Source: Pseudomonas helleri (GTDB lineage Bacteria > Pseudomonadota > Gammaproteobacteria > Pseudomonadales > Pseudomonadaceae). From it: a stretch of 64,000 bases of DNA. The notes below the pieces were generated by a model. It was not told where the DNA came from. It saw only the letters and a program-made list of their open reading frames with translations, and did not search any database. Location of the stretch: positions 62,001-126,000 of the forward strand of contig NZ_WIWC01000012.1 in assembly GCF_009600315.1 (NCBI RefSeq). Direction: 5' to 3'. How positions within the stretch are numbered: position 1 is the stretch's first letter; each line of letters opens with the position of its first letter. This document shows, piece by piece, positions 26,444-36,700 of this stretch. The translations under genes and the position numbers were made by a program.

Positions 26444-29400
26444 AAATCCTTGCCATTCGCCTGAAAAACCTTGCGTCGCTGGCCGGTCCCTTTGAACTGG
26501 ATTTCACCGCAGAGCCGCTGGCCAGCGCTGGACTGTTTGCCATCACCGGCCCCACAGGCGCCGGTAAAAGCACCTTGCTCGACGCCTTGTGCCTGGCACT
26601 GTTTGGTAATGTGCCACGGCTCAACAACACTGGCCGTGATGCCAAAGTCCCGGACGCCGACGGCGAAATCGCCACCGGCGATCCGCGTACCTTGCTGCGC
26701 CGTGGCACGGGCGAAGGCTATGCCGAGGTCGATTTCGTCGGTATCGATGGGCGCCGCTATCGGGCCCGCTGGGAAGCCAACCGTGCCCGCGAAAAAGCCA
26801 CCGGCAAACTGCAAGCCAGCCGCCAGAGCCTGCGCGACCTGGACAGCGATCAACTGCTGGCCAGTCAAAAAGGCGATTACAAAGTGCAGCTGGAGGCGCG
26901 TCTGGGGCTGAACTTCGAACAGTTCACCCGCGCCGTGCTGTTGGCCCAAAGCGAGTTCAGCGCCTTCCTCAAGGCGGATGACAACGAGCGCAGTGAACTG
27001 CTTGAAAAGCTCACGGACACAGCGCTGTACACCCGACTCGGCAGGCGCGCATTCGACAAGGCCAAAGAGGCCCGTGACGCCCACAAACAATTGCAGGATC
27101 AAGCGGTCGGCGTCACCCCGCTGACGCCTGAAGCCCGCACCGAGCTGGATCTGCAGTTCAACGAGGCGCAACAGCAACTTAAACACCAGCAGGCGCAACT
27201 CAAGCAACTGGAGCTGCAACACACCTGGCTCAAGACCCTGCGCCAATTGCAGGAACAGCAACAAAGCGCCGCCGAGCAACTGCAACAGGCACAAACACTG
27301 TGGGAAAGTCAGAGCGCCGATCGCCAGACCCTGGAACTGCTCGATCAGTTGGCCCCGCAGCGCCATCAGTTTGCCCGCTTGGTGGAACTCAAGACTCACT
27401 TGTCGCCGCTGGCCGAACAGATTGCCGGGTATCTTCACCAGCAAACCGCACTCAATCAGCAACAAACCCATTTGCAGCACACACTGCAAGCCGCCCAACT
27501 GGCGGCCGCACAGGCGCAGCAGCAACAGCGCACCAGCGCCCCGCGCCTCAAGAATGCCCACCTTGAACAGGCCACACTCCAGCGCCTGAATGAAGAACTG
27601 CACGGTTTGCAAACCCTCACACGCGAGGCGCAACAGACCTGTCAGGCGGGCGAATTAAATCTGCAGTCACTGCTTGAACGCCAGCAACAAGGCGTTGAAA
27701 AGGCGGCAGTGATCGCCACACAGTTGGAACACAGTGCCGAGTTGGCACCTTTGGCTGGCAGTTGGGACGCTTATCGGCCGCGCCTGCAACAGCTTGTGCG
27801 GCTGAGCACGACGCTCACAACCGGGCGCACAGAGTTGCCAGCCCTGGAGCTTCGAGCTGAACAGGCCGCAAGCCATCTGAGTGAACTGCGCAGCAGCCTG
27901 GAGATTCTATTTCAGGAAGCGGGCGCCGAGCCCCATGCCATCAACGAACAAATTCAAACGCTGGGCAGCCTGCTCAAGGACAACCGCCAGCAACAGCGTG
28001 ATTACGAAGACGTACAGCGCCTGTGCAACACTCAACTGACGCTGCAAACCCGCCTGCAAGGCCTGCACGAAAAACTGCAAACACTTCAAGCCCAGCGCGA
28101 ACAGTTGATCGCCCAGGGCACGCGTACCAAGGCCCAGTGCGAAACCGCCGAACAGGCCTTGCAGATCACCCGTCAATTGCTCGAACGACAGCGACTGGCG
28201 CGCAGTGCCAGCGTTGAAGAACTGCGCAAGCAGTTACAGGACGATCAGCCCTGCCCGGTGTGCGGCAGCCACGAGCACCCGTATCACCAGCCCGAAGCCC
28301 TGTTGCATACCTTGACCCGTCACGACGAGCAGGAAGAAGCCACTGCACGCAAGGCGGTCGACGACCTCAAGGAAGTGCTGATTCAACTGCGTGAAAAAGT
28401 CGGCGGCCTGAATGCCCAACTGCGCGAAATTCAGCAACAGCATCAGCAACTGATCGACGAACAAACGGCACACGCGCCACTGCTTGAGGCGCATCCGCTG
28501 TATTCAAAGTGGCAAGCGCAAGAGCCTGCCAAGCGCGAGCACTGGCTGACCCAGCGCCTTGGTCAGCTGCAGCACAGCATCGAGCAGGACGAACAGCGCC
28601 TCAACGTATTGCTGACCCTGCAAAAAGACGCCGCACAGCTCCAACAGCAAATGCTGCGTGCCAACGAAACCAACCTAGAAGCGGCCCAGCAATTGGCTCA
28701 ACAGCAACTGCATCTCAACGCAGATGCCAAGCGGCTGGATGAAGAATTGGCGACCTTTGCCAGCCTGCTGCCTGACGCACTGTTAATAGCCTTGCAAGAA
28801 AACGCCTCGGCCTGCTTTATGGCGCTGGATCAGCGCGTCGCCGAGCGTCTGGCGCAGTCCGAACAACTGCACGATGAACACACTGAGCAGGCTGAACGCA
28901 TCCGCAACATCGAACGCGAGAAAGACCAGCACGCCAACCACCTTAAACAACTGGACACGCTGCAACGCAACGTCAGCCAACTGAGCGAACAGCAGCAGAC
29001 CTGCGAGCAACAGCTCAAAGACTTGCTCGGCGACTTCAGTAGCGCCGACGCCTGGCAACAACACCTTGACCAGCACGTGGAACAGACCGTTGCGGCCCAC
29101 AATCAGGCCAGCGAAGCCCTGCAGGCCACGGCCCATCAACTGATCCAGCTGGCGGCCGAACTCAAGGCAGAGCAGGATCGCCTGCACGCTTTGCAACAAG
29201 AACACGACGCATTGAGTGCGCAGGTCGCGCAATGGCGCACACACCATGCGCAGCTGGATGATCTGCGGCTTGAGCAATTACTGAGCTACGACGAAGCGAG
29301 CGCGCGGGGATTGCGCCAGGCGCAGAAAGACGCCGACGCCGCCGTGCAACACGCCCGTGTCCTGCTGCAAGAACGTGAGGAACGGTTGGCCCAGCATCAC

Positions 29401-30081
29401 ACAATGGCCAATGGCAATCACGATGCCGACGCATTGGATCAGGCGCTCAGCGAGCTGCACGGTCAACTGGGCGTTAGCGAGCAGCAGAGCGCCGAACTGC
29501 GCGCCCGGCAAAGCGAAGACCAACGCCGCCAAAATGCCAATCAGGCGTTGGCCCTGCGTATCGCCCAAGCTTATGACGAATGGCAGCGCTGGGCGCGGCT
29601 CAATGCGCTGATCGGCTCCGCGACGGGCGACACCTTCCGTAAAATCGCTCAGGCTTACAACCTTGACTTACTGGTGCACCACGCCAATGTGCAACTGCGT
29701 CAACTGGTGCGCCGCTATCGCCTGAAGCGTGGCTCCAGCACGCTGGGGTTGCTGGTCATGGACACCGAAATGGGAGATGAACTGCGTTCCGTGCATTCGC
29801 TGTCCGGCGGTGAAACCTTTCTTGTGTCGCTGGCACTGGCGCTGGGTCTGGCCTCAATGGCATCAAGTACGCTGAAAATCGAGTCATTATTTATCGACGA
29901 AGGCTTCGGCAGCCTCGACCCTGAATCGTTGCAACTGGCTATGGACGCGCTGGATGGTCTGCAAGCGCAGGGCCGCAAGGTAGCGGTGATTTCCCACGTA
30001 CAGGAAATGCATGAGCGCATTCCCGTGCAGATACGCGTGCAGCGTCAAGGTAACGGCCTGAGCACACTGGAGGTGAAATGA
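26440..30081 (+). CDS. sbcC: Exonuclease subunit SbcC (SMC-like ATPase)
   Basis: A 1213-residue Rad50-type ATPase. The Walker A motif GPTGAGKST is at residue 37. Long Gln/Leu/Glu-rich coiled coils run from about 200 to 1040. They are interrupted by the zinc hook CPVC at residues 605-608, which dimerises the coiled-coil arms. The ABC signature is in HSLSGGETFLVSLALALGLA and Walker B in SLFIDEGFGSLD near the C-terminus. It couples ATP hydrolysis to SbcD nuclease action at hairpins. The length is slightly above that of E. coli SbcC (1048) because of a longer coiled coil. It is translationally coupled to sbcD and to the GST gene that follows. Confidence 0.96.
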   Translation: MKILAIRLKNLASLAGPFELDFTAEPLASAGLFAITGPTGAGKSTLLDALCLALFGNVPRLNNTGRDAKVPDADGEIATGDPRTLLRRGTGEGYAEVDFVGIDGRRYRARWEANRAREKATGKLQASRQSLRDLDSDQLLASQKGDYKVQLEARLGLNFEQFTRAVLLAQSEFSAFLKADDNERSELLEKLTDTALYTRLGRRAFDKAKEARDAHKQLQDQAVGVTPLTPEARTELDLQFNEAQQQLKHQQAQLKQLELQHTWLKTLRQLQEQQQSAAEQLQQAQTLWESQSADRQTLELLDQLAPQRHQFARLVELKTHLSPLAEQIAGYLHQQTALNQQQTHLQHTLQAAQLAAAQAQQQQRTSAPRLKNAHLEQATLQRLNEELHGLQTLTREAQQTCQAGELNLQSLLERQQQGVEKAAVIATQLEHSAELAPLAGSWDAYRPRLQQLVRLSTTLTTGRTELPALELRAEQAASHLSELRSSLEILFQEAGAEPHAINEQIQTLGSLLKDNRQQQRDYEDVQRLCNTQLTLQTRLQGLHEKLQTLQAQREQLIAQGTRTKAQCETAEQALQITRQLLERQRLARSASVEELRKQLQDDQPCPVCGSHEHPYHQPEALLHTLTRHDEQEEATARKAVDDLKEVLIQLREKVGGLNAQLREIQQQHQQLIDEQTAHAPLLEAHPLYSKWQAQEPAKREHWLTQRLGQLQHSIEQDEQRLNVLLTLQKDAAQLQQQMLRANETNLEAAQQLAQQQLHLNADAKRLDEELATFASLLPDALLIALQENASACFMALDQRVAERLAQSEQLHDEHTEQAERIRNIEREKDQHANHLKQLDTLQRNVSQLSEQQQTCEQQLKDLLGDFSSADAWQQHLDQHVEQTVAAHNQASEALQATAHQLIQLAAELKAEQDRLHALQQEHDALSAQVAQWRTHHAQLDDLRLEQLLSYDEASARGLRQAQKDADAAVQHARVLLQEREERLAQHHTMANGNHDADALDQALSELHGQLGVSEQQSAELRARQSEDQRRQNANQALALRIAQAYDEWQRWARLNALIGSATGDTFRKIAQAYNLDLLVHHANVQLRQLVRRYRLKRGSSTLGLLVMDTEMGDELRSVHSLSGGETFLVSLALALGLASMASSTLKIESLFIDEGFGSLDPESLQLAMDALDGLQAQGRKVAVISHVQEMHERIPVQIRVQRQGNGLSTLEVK

Positions 30082-30677
30082 GCGCGCACCTGCTGTATTC
30101 CTTTCGCCGCTGCCCCTATGCCATGCGCGCGCGCATGGCGTTGCGCTACAGCGGCGTGCCCCTGAACACGATTGAAGTCAGCTTGAAGGCCAAGCCTGCC
30201 GACATGCTGCTGGCATCGCCAAAAGGTACGGTGCCGGTGCTGGTGTGTGCAGATGGCCGGGTGATAGAGCAGAGTCTGGATATCATGCGGTGGGCTTTGG
30301 CCTGTAATGATCCGGATAACTGGCTGCAATCGGGCAATCCATTGATTGAACAATTGCTGGATGAGAATGACCGCGTGTTCAAGGTGCAGCTGGATCGCTA
30401 TAAATATGCGATTCGCTACCCCGAGTACCCGATGGAACATTATCGGGCGCAGGGGGCGTCATTTTTGCTGCGTCTGGAGACGCTGCTGTCACACAGTCCT
30501 TACTTGGCTGGCGACTCACTGAGCCTGGCCGACGTGGCCCTGGCGCCGTTTGTGCGCCAGTTCGCCCACGTTGACCGGGACTGGTTTACGCAGGCGCCCT
30601 ACCCGCACCTGCGCGCTTGGCTGGAACGGTTTTTAGCCTCTGAGTTGTTCACCTCGGTGATGGGTAAAACGCAGTAA
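30078..30677 (+). CDS. Glutathione S-transferase family protein
   Basis: A 199-residue GST-fold protein. The N-terminal thioredoxin-like domain has YSFRRCPYAMRARMAL, a monothiol Cys-Pro-Tyr-Ala version of the glutaredoxin motif, as well as the cis-Pro in GTVPVL and the glutathione-contacting VIEQSLDIMRWA. The C-terminal helical domain contains LAGDSLSLADVALAPFVRQFA. This pattern fits the omega/Grx2-like GSTs, which use Cys for deglutathionylation-type reactions. It overlaps sbcC by four bases (ATGA) and so is read with the nuclease genes. The reason for that pairing is unclear. The stop is only three bases from the convergent cytochrome b561 gene. Confidence 0.9.
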   Translation: MSAHLLYSFRRCPYAMRARMALRYSGVPLNTIEVSLKAKPADMLLASPKGTVPVLVCADGRVIEQSLDIMRWALACNDPDNWLQSGNPLIEQLLDENDRVFKVQLDRYKYAIRYPEYPMEHYRAQGASFLLRLETLLSHSPYLAGDSLSLADVALAPFVRQFAHVDRDWFTQAPYPHLRAWLERFLASELFTSVMGKTQ

Positions 30678-30679
30678 AC

Positions 30680-31222
30680 CTACAACGCTTTGCCGCGAAG
30701 CATGCTTTGCAGCACACCGTCGCGGCGGATCCAACCGTGAAACAGCGCCGCCGCCAGATGCAGCAGCACGGTCAAAAACAGCAGATATGCCAAGTACGTA
30801 TGGGCCTTGCGCAGAAAGGCAAAGGTCGTGGGGTTAGCCGGCAAAATTGAGGGCAGTTGCAATGAGCTGCTGAGCATCACCGGGTCACCCGCGGCCGAAA
30901 TCATTGCCCAGCCCACCACCGGCAAAATAAACATCAGCGCATACAACAACACATGGGACAGTTTGGCGGCCAGCACTTGCACAGCAGGCAAGTCAGCTGG
31001 CAGTGGCGGTTGCCGAGTCGAGAAGCGCACAAACAGACGCACCACCACCAACAGCAAAATGGCGATACCCAAAGGTTTGTGAAGGTTGAGCAGCCATTCA
31101 TGGCGTTCAGACACTGAAGCTGCCATGCCCGCGCCAATAAACAGCATGGCAATGATCATCAGCGCCATCAGCCAGTGCAGCAGACGTGCCAGGGGCGCGA
31201 AATGCGAGGTGGGTGTGTTCAT
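30680..31222 (-). CDS. Cytochrome b561 family protein
   Basis: A 180-residue four-helix membrane protein of the bacterial CybB type. The spans are LLHWLMALMIIAMLFIGAG, LGIAILLLVVVRLFVRF, LSHVLLYALMFILPVVGWA and TYLAYLLFLTVLLHLAAALFH. Heme-ligand His residues are in LLHWLM, LHKPLG, KLSHVLLY and VLLHLAAALFH. Such proteins pass electrons from quinol to a periplasmic partner. Here the start overlaps the catalase-like gene by four bases. A membrane electron supply for that peroxidase is a reasonable inference. Confidence 0.9.
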   Translation of the reverse strand: MNTPTSHFAPLARLLHWLMALMIIAMLFIGAGMAASVSERHEWLLNLHKPLGIAILLLVVVRLFVRFSTRQPPLPADLPAVQVLAAKLSHVLLYALMFILPVVGWAMISAAGDPVMLSSSLQLPSILPANPTTFAFLRKAHTYLAYLLFLTVLLHLAAALFHGWIRRDGVLQSMLRGKAL

Positions 31223-32301
31223 GGACGTTTCTCCTGGGAGAGCTGATCAACTTCACTGGTTCGGCGCAGATAGGAACTGGCATAGGCGGCTGAGCGCGCT
31301 GCGAGCAAAGGGTCTGCCGAGCCTTCGATGCCACTGGGCAAAATCAGCGGGTCATAGTTGATGTCGCGGCACTCGCCAGTGTTTTGCGGCTCTGCGCGTT
31401 GAAGAACCAAAGTCCCGGCCTTGACCACTTTGCGCTCGGCTGGCCAGGGTTTGCTTGCATCATTGACCGGGTCGCCCGCCTCGGCCAATGTCAGGTTGAA
31501 CTGCCATTTCAATGGCCCGACCGACAAGCGTTGCACCAGATCATTTTCCAGATAATCTGCCTCGTTGGGCGCACTCGCGCCTGGAGCGTCCTGACCTTCA
31601 GGCGCCACCCCCCAGCGCACAGCCTGACGCTGCCCGGAGGCATTCACCAGATAGAAGGCATTGATCCCGTTGTAGGTTTCGGTGGCGAAACTGGCGGACG
31701 GTCTGGCTGTCTTGACCCACTGCAAAAAAGGCCCCGTTTCCGGGTGGGCGGCAAAGAACGCGGGCATGGCATCTGGCTTGGGCTTGCCGGTGGCGGGTTG
31801 CGGAGCCCCGGCTTGCAACATGGCATAGAACGCCTCGGGAGTGCCCACCGGGAATACCGGCATACTGTTCAACCCGGTTCGCCATTGTTGGCCATTGGCC
31901 TGGGTAAAACCCAACGCCAAACTGCGAATCGGCACGCTGCTGTCAGGCGCATAAGGATTGCCGCTGGGCAAGGCGAAGCGCCCGACCACCGGCGTGCGCC
32001 CAGCCTGAAAGACTTGCGCACGGGAAAGCGGCTGCGCATTGCCATTGCTCTCGAAATAGCCGATCACGCACATACCCTTGGCATGATTGCGTCGATATCC
32101 CGGATGCACACCATTGTTCTGTTCCAAGGCATTTACCAAGGTTTTTGGTCGCAACCGCTGAGCGTCCAGGGTGCCGTTCACGTAAAAAAACGTGCCCGCA
32201 ATGACCGCCACCACTGCACCGATTGCCGCCAGTCGCAGCATTACACTGGCCGGGCTCAACGCAGGTTTGACGGGCCGCGCAGGCGGCAATTGATCTACCA
32301 T
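31219..32301 (-). CDS. Membrane-anchored catalase-like peroxidase (SrpA type)
   Basis: The product is 360 residues from the ATG at 32301, preceded by CGGAG. The frame extends ten codons upstream without a better site. An N-terminal span (LAAIGAVVAVIAGTFFYV) anchors a periplasmic domain of the short catalase family. The distal heme His is in YRRNHAKGMCVIGYF. The proximal heme-ligand Tyr is in ADPLLAARSAAYASSYLRR near the C-terminus. Short catalase-related peroxidases of this kind use heme to reduce peroxides. It heads a two-gene operon with cytochrome b561 and diverges from an ECF sigma factor whose putative recognition motif lies 45-71 bases upstream. Response to oxidative stress is inferred. 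Confidence 0.9.
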   Translation of the reverse strand: MVDQLPPARPVKPALSPASVMLRLAAIGAVVAVIAGTFFYVNGTLDAQRLRPKTLVNALEQNNGVHPGYRRNHAKGMCVIGYFESNGNAQPLSRAQVFQAGRTPVVGRFALPSGNPYAPDSSVPIRSLALGFTQANGQQWRTGLNSMPVFPVGTPEAFYAMLQAGAPQPATGKPKPDAMPAFFAAHPETGPFLQWVKTARPSASFATETYNGINAFYLVNASGQRQAVRWGVAPEGQDAPGASAPNEADYLENDLVQRLSVGPLKWQFNLTLAEAGDPVNDASKPWPAERKVVKAGTLVLQRAEPQNTGECRDINYDPLILPSGIEGSADPLLAARSAAYASSYLRRTSEVDQLSQEKRP

Positions 32302-32345
32302 GTAAGAACTCCGAGGCCACGGGGCCATCAAGTGGATGGCCTATG

Positions 32346-32372
32346 AGACGCAGGCCAATCAGGCTTATTCCC
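32346..32372 (-). promoter_or_regulatory. ECF-type promoter of the catalase-cytochrome b561 operon
   Basis: On the minus strand GGGAATAA (32372-32365) is followed by exactly 15 bases and GTCT (32349-32346). The predicted transcription start would be about 35-40 bases before the catalase ATG. The same motif with identical spacing stands in front of the divergent sigma-factor gene. Confidence 0.65.
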
Positions 32373-32414
32373 GCAGCGCAGCGTTTATTTTTAACGCATT
32401 TATTTTCCCGCCTC

Positions 32415-32441
32415 GGGAATAACTATCAAGCCGGGTCGTCT
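32415..32441 (+). promoter_or_regulatory. ECF-type promoter of the sigma/anti-sigma operon
   Basis: GGGAATAA (32415-32422), 15 bases, then GTCT (32438-32441). It matches the motif on the opposite strand at all 12 fixed positions. The predicted start lies about 40 bases before the sigma-factor ATG, which suggests autoregulation. Confidence 0.65.
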
Positions 32442-32486
32442 TTAAGGTTCCAGCCCGATTAACAGACCTAAACCGTAAAGATCCCC

Positions 32487-32993
32487 ATGCCCCCATTTGA
32501 CGAGCAACTGCGCGAGCTCATGCCGCGCCTAAGGCGCTTTGCGTTGTCGTTGACGCGTCACTCCAGCAATGCTGACGATCTGGTACAGGCCTGTCTGGAG
32601 CGAGCGCTTGCCAGTGTGGCCAGCAAACGCCCTGAAGGTGATTTGCGGGCGTGGCTGTTTACCATCCTGTACCGACAGTTTGTCGACAACCACCGGCGCG
32701 CTCGACGCTACACCCGCATGCTCGAGTTTTTTACCGGTCGTGACGACACTCAACCCTCCACCGAGCGCACAGTGATCGCACAATCGACCCTGCAAGCATT
32801 CGATCAACTGAGCACCGAACAGCGCGCCTTGTTGTTATGGGTATCGGTTGAGGGTTTGAGTTATCAGCAAGTCGCCGACATGCTTGATGTACCGATTGGC
32901 ACCGTGATGTCTCGCCTGTCTCGCGCGCGTCAGGCGTTGCGCCTGCTCAGCGAAGGCGAAATCACCCGTCCTGTTTTGCGGAGACTTAAATGA
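32487..32993 (+). CDS. ECF-type RNA polymerase sigma factor
   Basis: A 168-residue sigma-70 family factor with only regions 2 and 4. Region 2 contains LRRFALSLTRHSSNADDLVQACLERAL and GDLRAWLFTILYRQFVDNHRR. Region 4 contains LSTEQRALLLWVSVEGLSYQQVADMLDVPIGTVMSRLSRARQAL, the helix-turn-helix that reads the -35 element. It overlaps the anti-sigma gene by four bases (ATGA). It diverges from the catalase/cytochrome b561 operon and probably transcribes both sides from paired GGGAATAA-N15-GTCT promoters. The signal is likely oxidative or envelope stress, by inference. Confidence 0.94.
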   Translation: MPPFDEQLRELMPRLRRFALSLTRHSSNADDLVQACLERALASVASKRPEGDLRAWLFTILYRQFVDNHRRARRYTRMLEFFTGRDDTQPSTERTVIAQSTLQAFDQLSTEQRALLLWVSVEGLSYQQVADMLDVPIGTVMSRLSRARQALRLLSEGEITRPVLRRLK

Positions 32994-33739
32994 TCACCAC
33001 CCCACCCAGTGAGCGCGACTTGCATGCTTACGTTGATCACGCGCTCAACGAGTCAGAGCGTCAGCAGGTTGAACTGTATCTGGAGGCCCACCCGGAGGTT
33101 GCAACTCAAGTCCACGCCTGGCAGCACGACGCTCAAAACCTGCGCATGGCGTTGCAGCAAACCTTGCTGCAACCGGCCAACCCTGCACTCGACCCGGCGG
33201 CCATTCGCCAACGTCAACGTCGACAAACCGCGCGCCATTGGGCAACCGCTGCTTTGCTGTTGCTTGCCGTCAGCGTGGGTGGGTTGGGCGGCTGGCAGGC
33301 CAAACAAATGGCCATGAACCCAAGCCCGTTACCCATGACTGATGCGCTGGCCGCACACCGCATGTTTGCTGAACAAGGTTTTATGCCAGCCGACTATAAC
33401 GTGGAGAATAACAGCGACATGCAAGTCTGGATGGACCGTTATTTCAGCAATGCCGAGCGCTTGCCGGACTTGAGTCGTGCGGGATTCAGACCTGTCAGTT
33501 CCCGCTTGCTCACCACTGATGAGGGCGGTGCGGCCATAGTGCTGTACGAAAATCCGCAAGGCCAACACCTCAGTTTTTACATTCGTCCGCCCGGCCCGCA
33601 GAACACCTTGCTGCCTCGGGGAAGCCGACACGAGGGCGATTTACAGGCCGACTACTGGTCAGGCCCTGACTACAACTATGCGATGGTCGGACCTGCAGAA
33701 GGCCCGACTGCGCAGGTGTTGAATACAGTGAAGTTTTAG
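32990..33739 (+). CDS. Membrane anti-sigma factor
   Basis: A 249-residue single-span protein. The N-terminal ~75 residues form a cytoplasmic sigma-binding domain (SERDLHAYVDHALNESERQQVELYLEAHPEV). It resembles zinc-less anti-sigma domains, as it has no HxxxCxxC. A membrane span follows (HWATAALLLLAVSVGGLGGW, about residues 82-101). The periplasmic part (about 105-249) contains AHRMFAEQGFMPADYNVEN and may sense the signal. It is coupled to the ECF gene by a four-base overlap and would hold the sigma factor at the membrane until stress. Confidence 0.88.
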   Translation: MITTPPSERDLHAYVDHALNESERQQVELYLEAHPEVATQVHAWQHDAQNLRMALQQTLLQPANPALDPAAIRQRQRRQTARHWATAALLLLAVSVGGLGGWQAKQMAMNPSPLPMTDALAAHRMFAEQGFMPADYNVENNSDMQVWMDRYFSNAERLPDLSRAGFRPVSSRLLTTDEGGAAIVLYENPQGQHLSFYIRPPGPQNTLLPRGSRHEGDLQADYWSGPDYNYAMVGPAEGPTAQVLNTVKF

Positions 33740-33772
33740 TGGGATACACAGCCCCTGCCCTTGCTATGAGGC

Positions 33773-36700
33773 TCAGTGTTCCAAAGGTACAAACCGGTCA
33801 GTGAGCATTTTTTTGCTGATTTTTCCGTAATGAACATCAGGGACTTTTTCACCGGGTTTTGCTTTAGCGTCCAAGCTTTGCTTGCTGACTTTGCGCTGAA
33901 GCCTGAGTTTGAAATGGGCAGCATTCGGAGCGTTCACAGCGGTGTTCAACTGCGAGTAATGCAAGTGGGCGTACCACAACACCTGATTATTGGTGTTGAG
34001 CACTTGATACTCTTGAACATAATCGTTGCGCGGCCCAAACATCTTGATTCGCACGCCCTCCTTGACCAGCCGTACCTCATTCTTTGTCAACAGAAACTCC
34101 ACGACAGCCTCAGTTGGCGGCAAAGATTTCAAAACCCAAATGGCCTGTTCACGCAGCTTTTTGGCACCCTCGCGCAGACGATTGCGCAGAGACTGTGGCG
34201 TACCGGGTTTAGGTTTTTCGACGTGAAGCTCTGATGCAAAGTCTCGCTCTAATTCATTAACCAAGCCTTCAAGTTTTTGTGCGTCACGCTCCAAAATCTC
34301 TTCAAGTTCCAAAGGGAATTTCGAGTTTTTAGCATACACCTTGACCCGATTTATTTGTTGATCTACCCGTCCCAACTGCTCATTACACTCACTGCGAATC
34401 GCACCAATGGCACGCTTTGCAGGTGATACAAGCAAAGGCTCCACCACTTCCCATTGGTCAGGGGAAGACTCGCGAAATGTCAGTTTTGGCCTATTTGAGA
34501 CAGGGCTGTGTGAACGATCAAAAGGGTCACTCGACACAAACTCGCCCACTTCAACCACTTGAGTTCCTGGACCAACCGCACGTTGAACGCCAATCAGGAT
34601 CCCATGTTTTCGAGTTCGGATAATTTTGGACGTTTGATTAACAGGCCGCAAAGGGCCAGGTTGCGCAGGCAGCCATTCGTTCTCTTGGCGGAGTTCTTCG
34701 TTCAGTTGTTTTTCGCAATTGATGCTGAATCCCTGGATCATTTCGGCCAGACGATTGAAATCACTCAGCTTGAATTGATCACCCACGTCCAGATGCAAAA
34801 TGGCCAAAGCGTCATGTGCTCGCGCGTAACGCTCCTGAATGTCTAACAGCACTTCGACTCTTTCAGCGTGACTGAACAACTCGGGCTCCATCAACTGCGC
34901 CTGTGACTGCACAGTGAACGTCAGTGGCCAAACAATCTCGACCAGAGCATGCCACTGCGGACCGAAAGGCGTTTTGGGTACCAAGTCCGCCAACGTCAAC
35001 ATGTGAGTTGTCAAAAAATCCAGCTCTGTGGCCAATCGAGACTTGCCTTCGGCTTGTGCCACCGTAGGCATCACGGTGCGGCTACTTTCCTTGGCCATGC
35101 TAAAACCAACCCTGGGCGATTCACGAAGTGCCTGCAAACAGATGACTTGAGTGCGGAAGTCCTCCAGGTGCGTGTGCTGAGCGTTGTACAAATCGCGCCG
35201 CATATTAATAAAGCGTTCAACATCGTTGATGGCCAGCGTCTGATAATTCGCTTCCATAAACTCGGGGTGAAGGCTGAGCAGTAAACTGATAAAGACATGT
35301 TGGGCATATGCGATATCAGAGGCAATATTGAACAGTGTCCGGTTGAAATTAGCCTCTGTTAGATGGTCTTGAGGCTGTTTGAGCAAAGCATGTCGTTCGC
35401 GAAAGTTACCTCTCTCCAGGGTGTAATCAATTTTTGCTTTTTCCAGAAGCGCTCTGAAATGTTTGATCCGCACCGTTTTATCAAGATAGGTGAGCGTCTG
35501 GGCAGTCGCGCCACTGTGGGTTTCATTGACCCGTGCGCGTGCTGCGTTAAGTTCGGCGTTGACCTGGGTTTCCCTGCGTCCCATCGCCTCGTATTTCTCG
35601 TTTAACTCTTTGATTCGCTGATCACGGGCCAAGAGCCGGGCAGTTGCCTGTTGACGTCTTTTCGGACCGCCACCGCGCAGATACATCCCCGTATCAAACT
35701 GCCAAACCCCGTCGCCGTTGGATTTAATCCATGGGCCTGTATCCAGAGGATCTTTTGGGCTCACGACCACCCTGCCCTCATCTTCGGGCGACACTTCATA
35801 ACTAAAGCCATTGATCACGGCATGCCACTTATTGTTGACCACGTAGAGGCCTTTTTCCGGGCCGTATGCGACGGGGGTTTTACCTTCAGGGTACGGGGCG
35901 CGGTTTTTGTCCAGCCAGGATAACTGGGCAGAATTGAAGTGTATGGCCGGGTTCTTGAACCAGGAAAAATCCAGGGTACTAAGCTGATTGCCAACCGGCA
36001 CATCGGAGAAGTAGACCGAGCCTTGTTGGACGTTAACTTCAACCGGGGCCATGTACTGCTTATCAGTTGCTGTAACCGAGGACTCGACAGTGGGCAAGTG
36101 AGCGTCATCGATCGGCTGTATCTGCGGGGAAGACACATCAGGTTTGTTCGCAACATGCAGCAAAACCAAAGCAATATTGAAGAGCAAATCAATTATGGCG
36201 GGGGCTTTGGTTTCTTCATCGTCACTCTCGAGCGCCTTGAAATCTTGTTTCACTGCCAACACGGTGAGCAATAGCCATCCTGCAATGGCAATGGGCCCCC
36301 GCAGCATAGGTAAAAACGTGTTCAGCAGTAACCATCCGCCTTGTTTAAGACTGGCCCAACGACTTTCACTGTTGGATACGGACTGCTGATCAGCCATAAG
36401 CGCCAGGGCCAAGGCACTGTCGCGGAAGACATTATGTAAAAAACTGGTATTGAGCGCTCGCAGGTAAAAAATATCGTCCCCACTCAATGGAGTAGCGCCA
36501 GGATTCAGAGGACCAGAGGTATATGCAGCACGGGCCGCATCGGGCAGCCAGTGGAGCACACTGTCACGCAACGCTCCGGGTGTGGACATTGCTTTGTGCA
36601 ATACCAGTGCCGAAGGATATTCAAGCAGAACTTCCTTGAATAACGGCCGGTAAAGCACACAACGGCCCATCGGGTCATCACGGAGTCCAATAACAAACAT

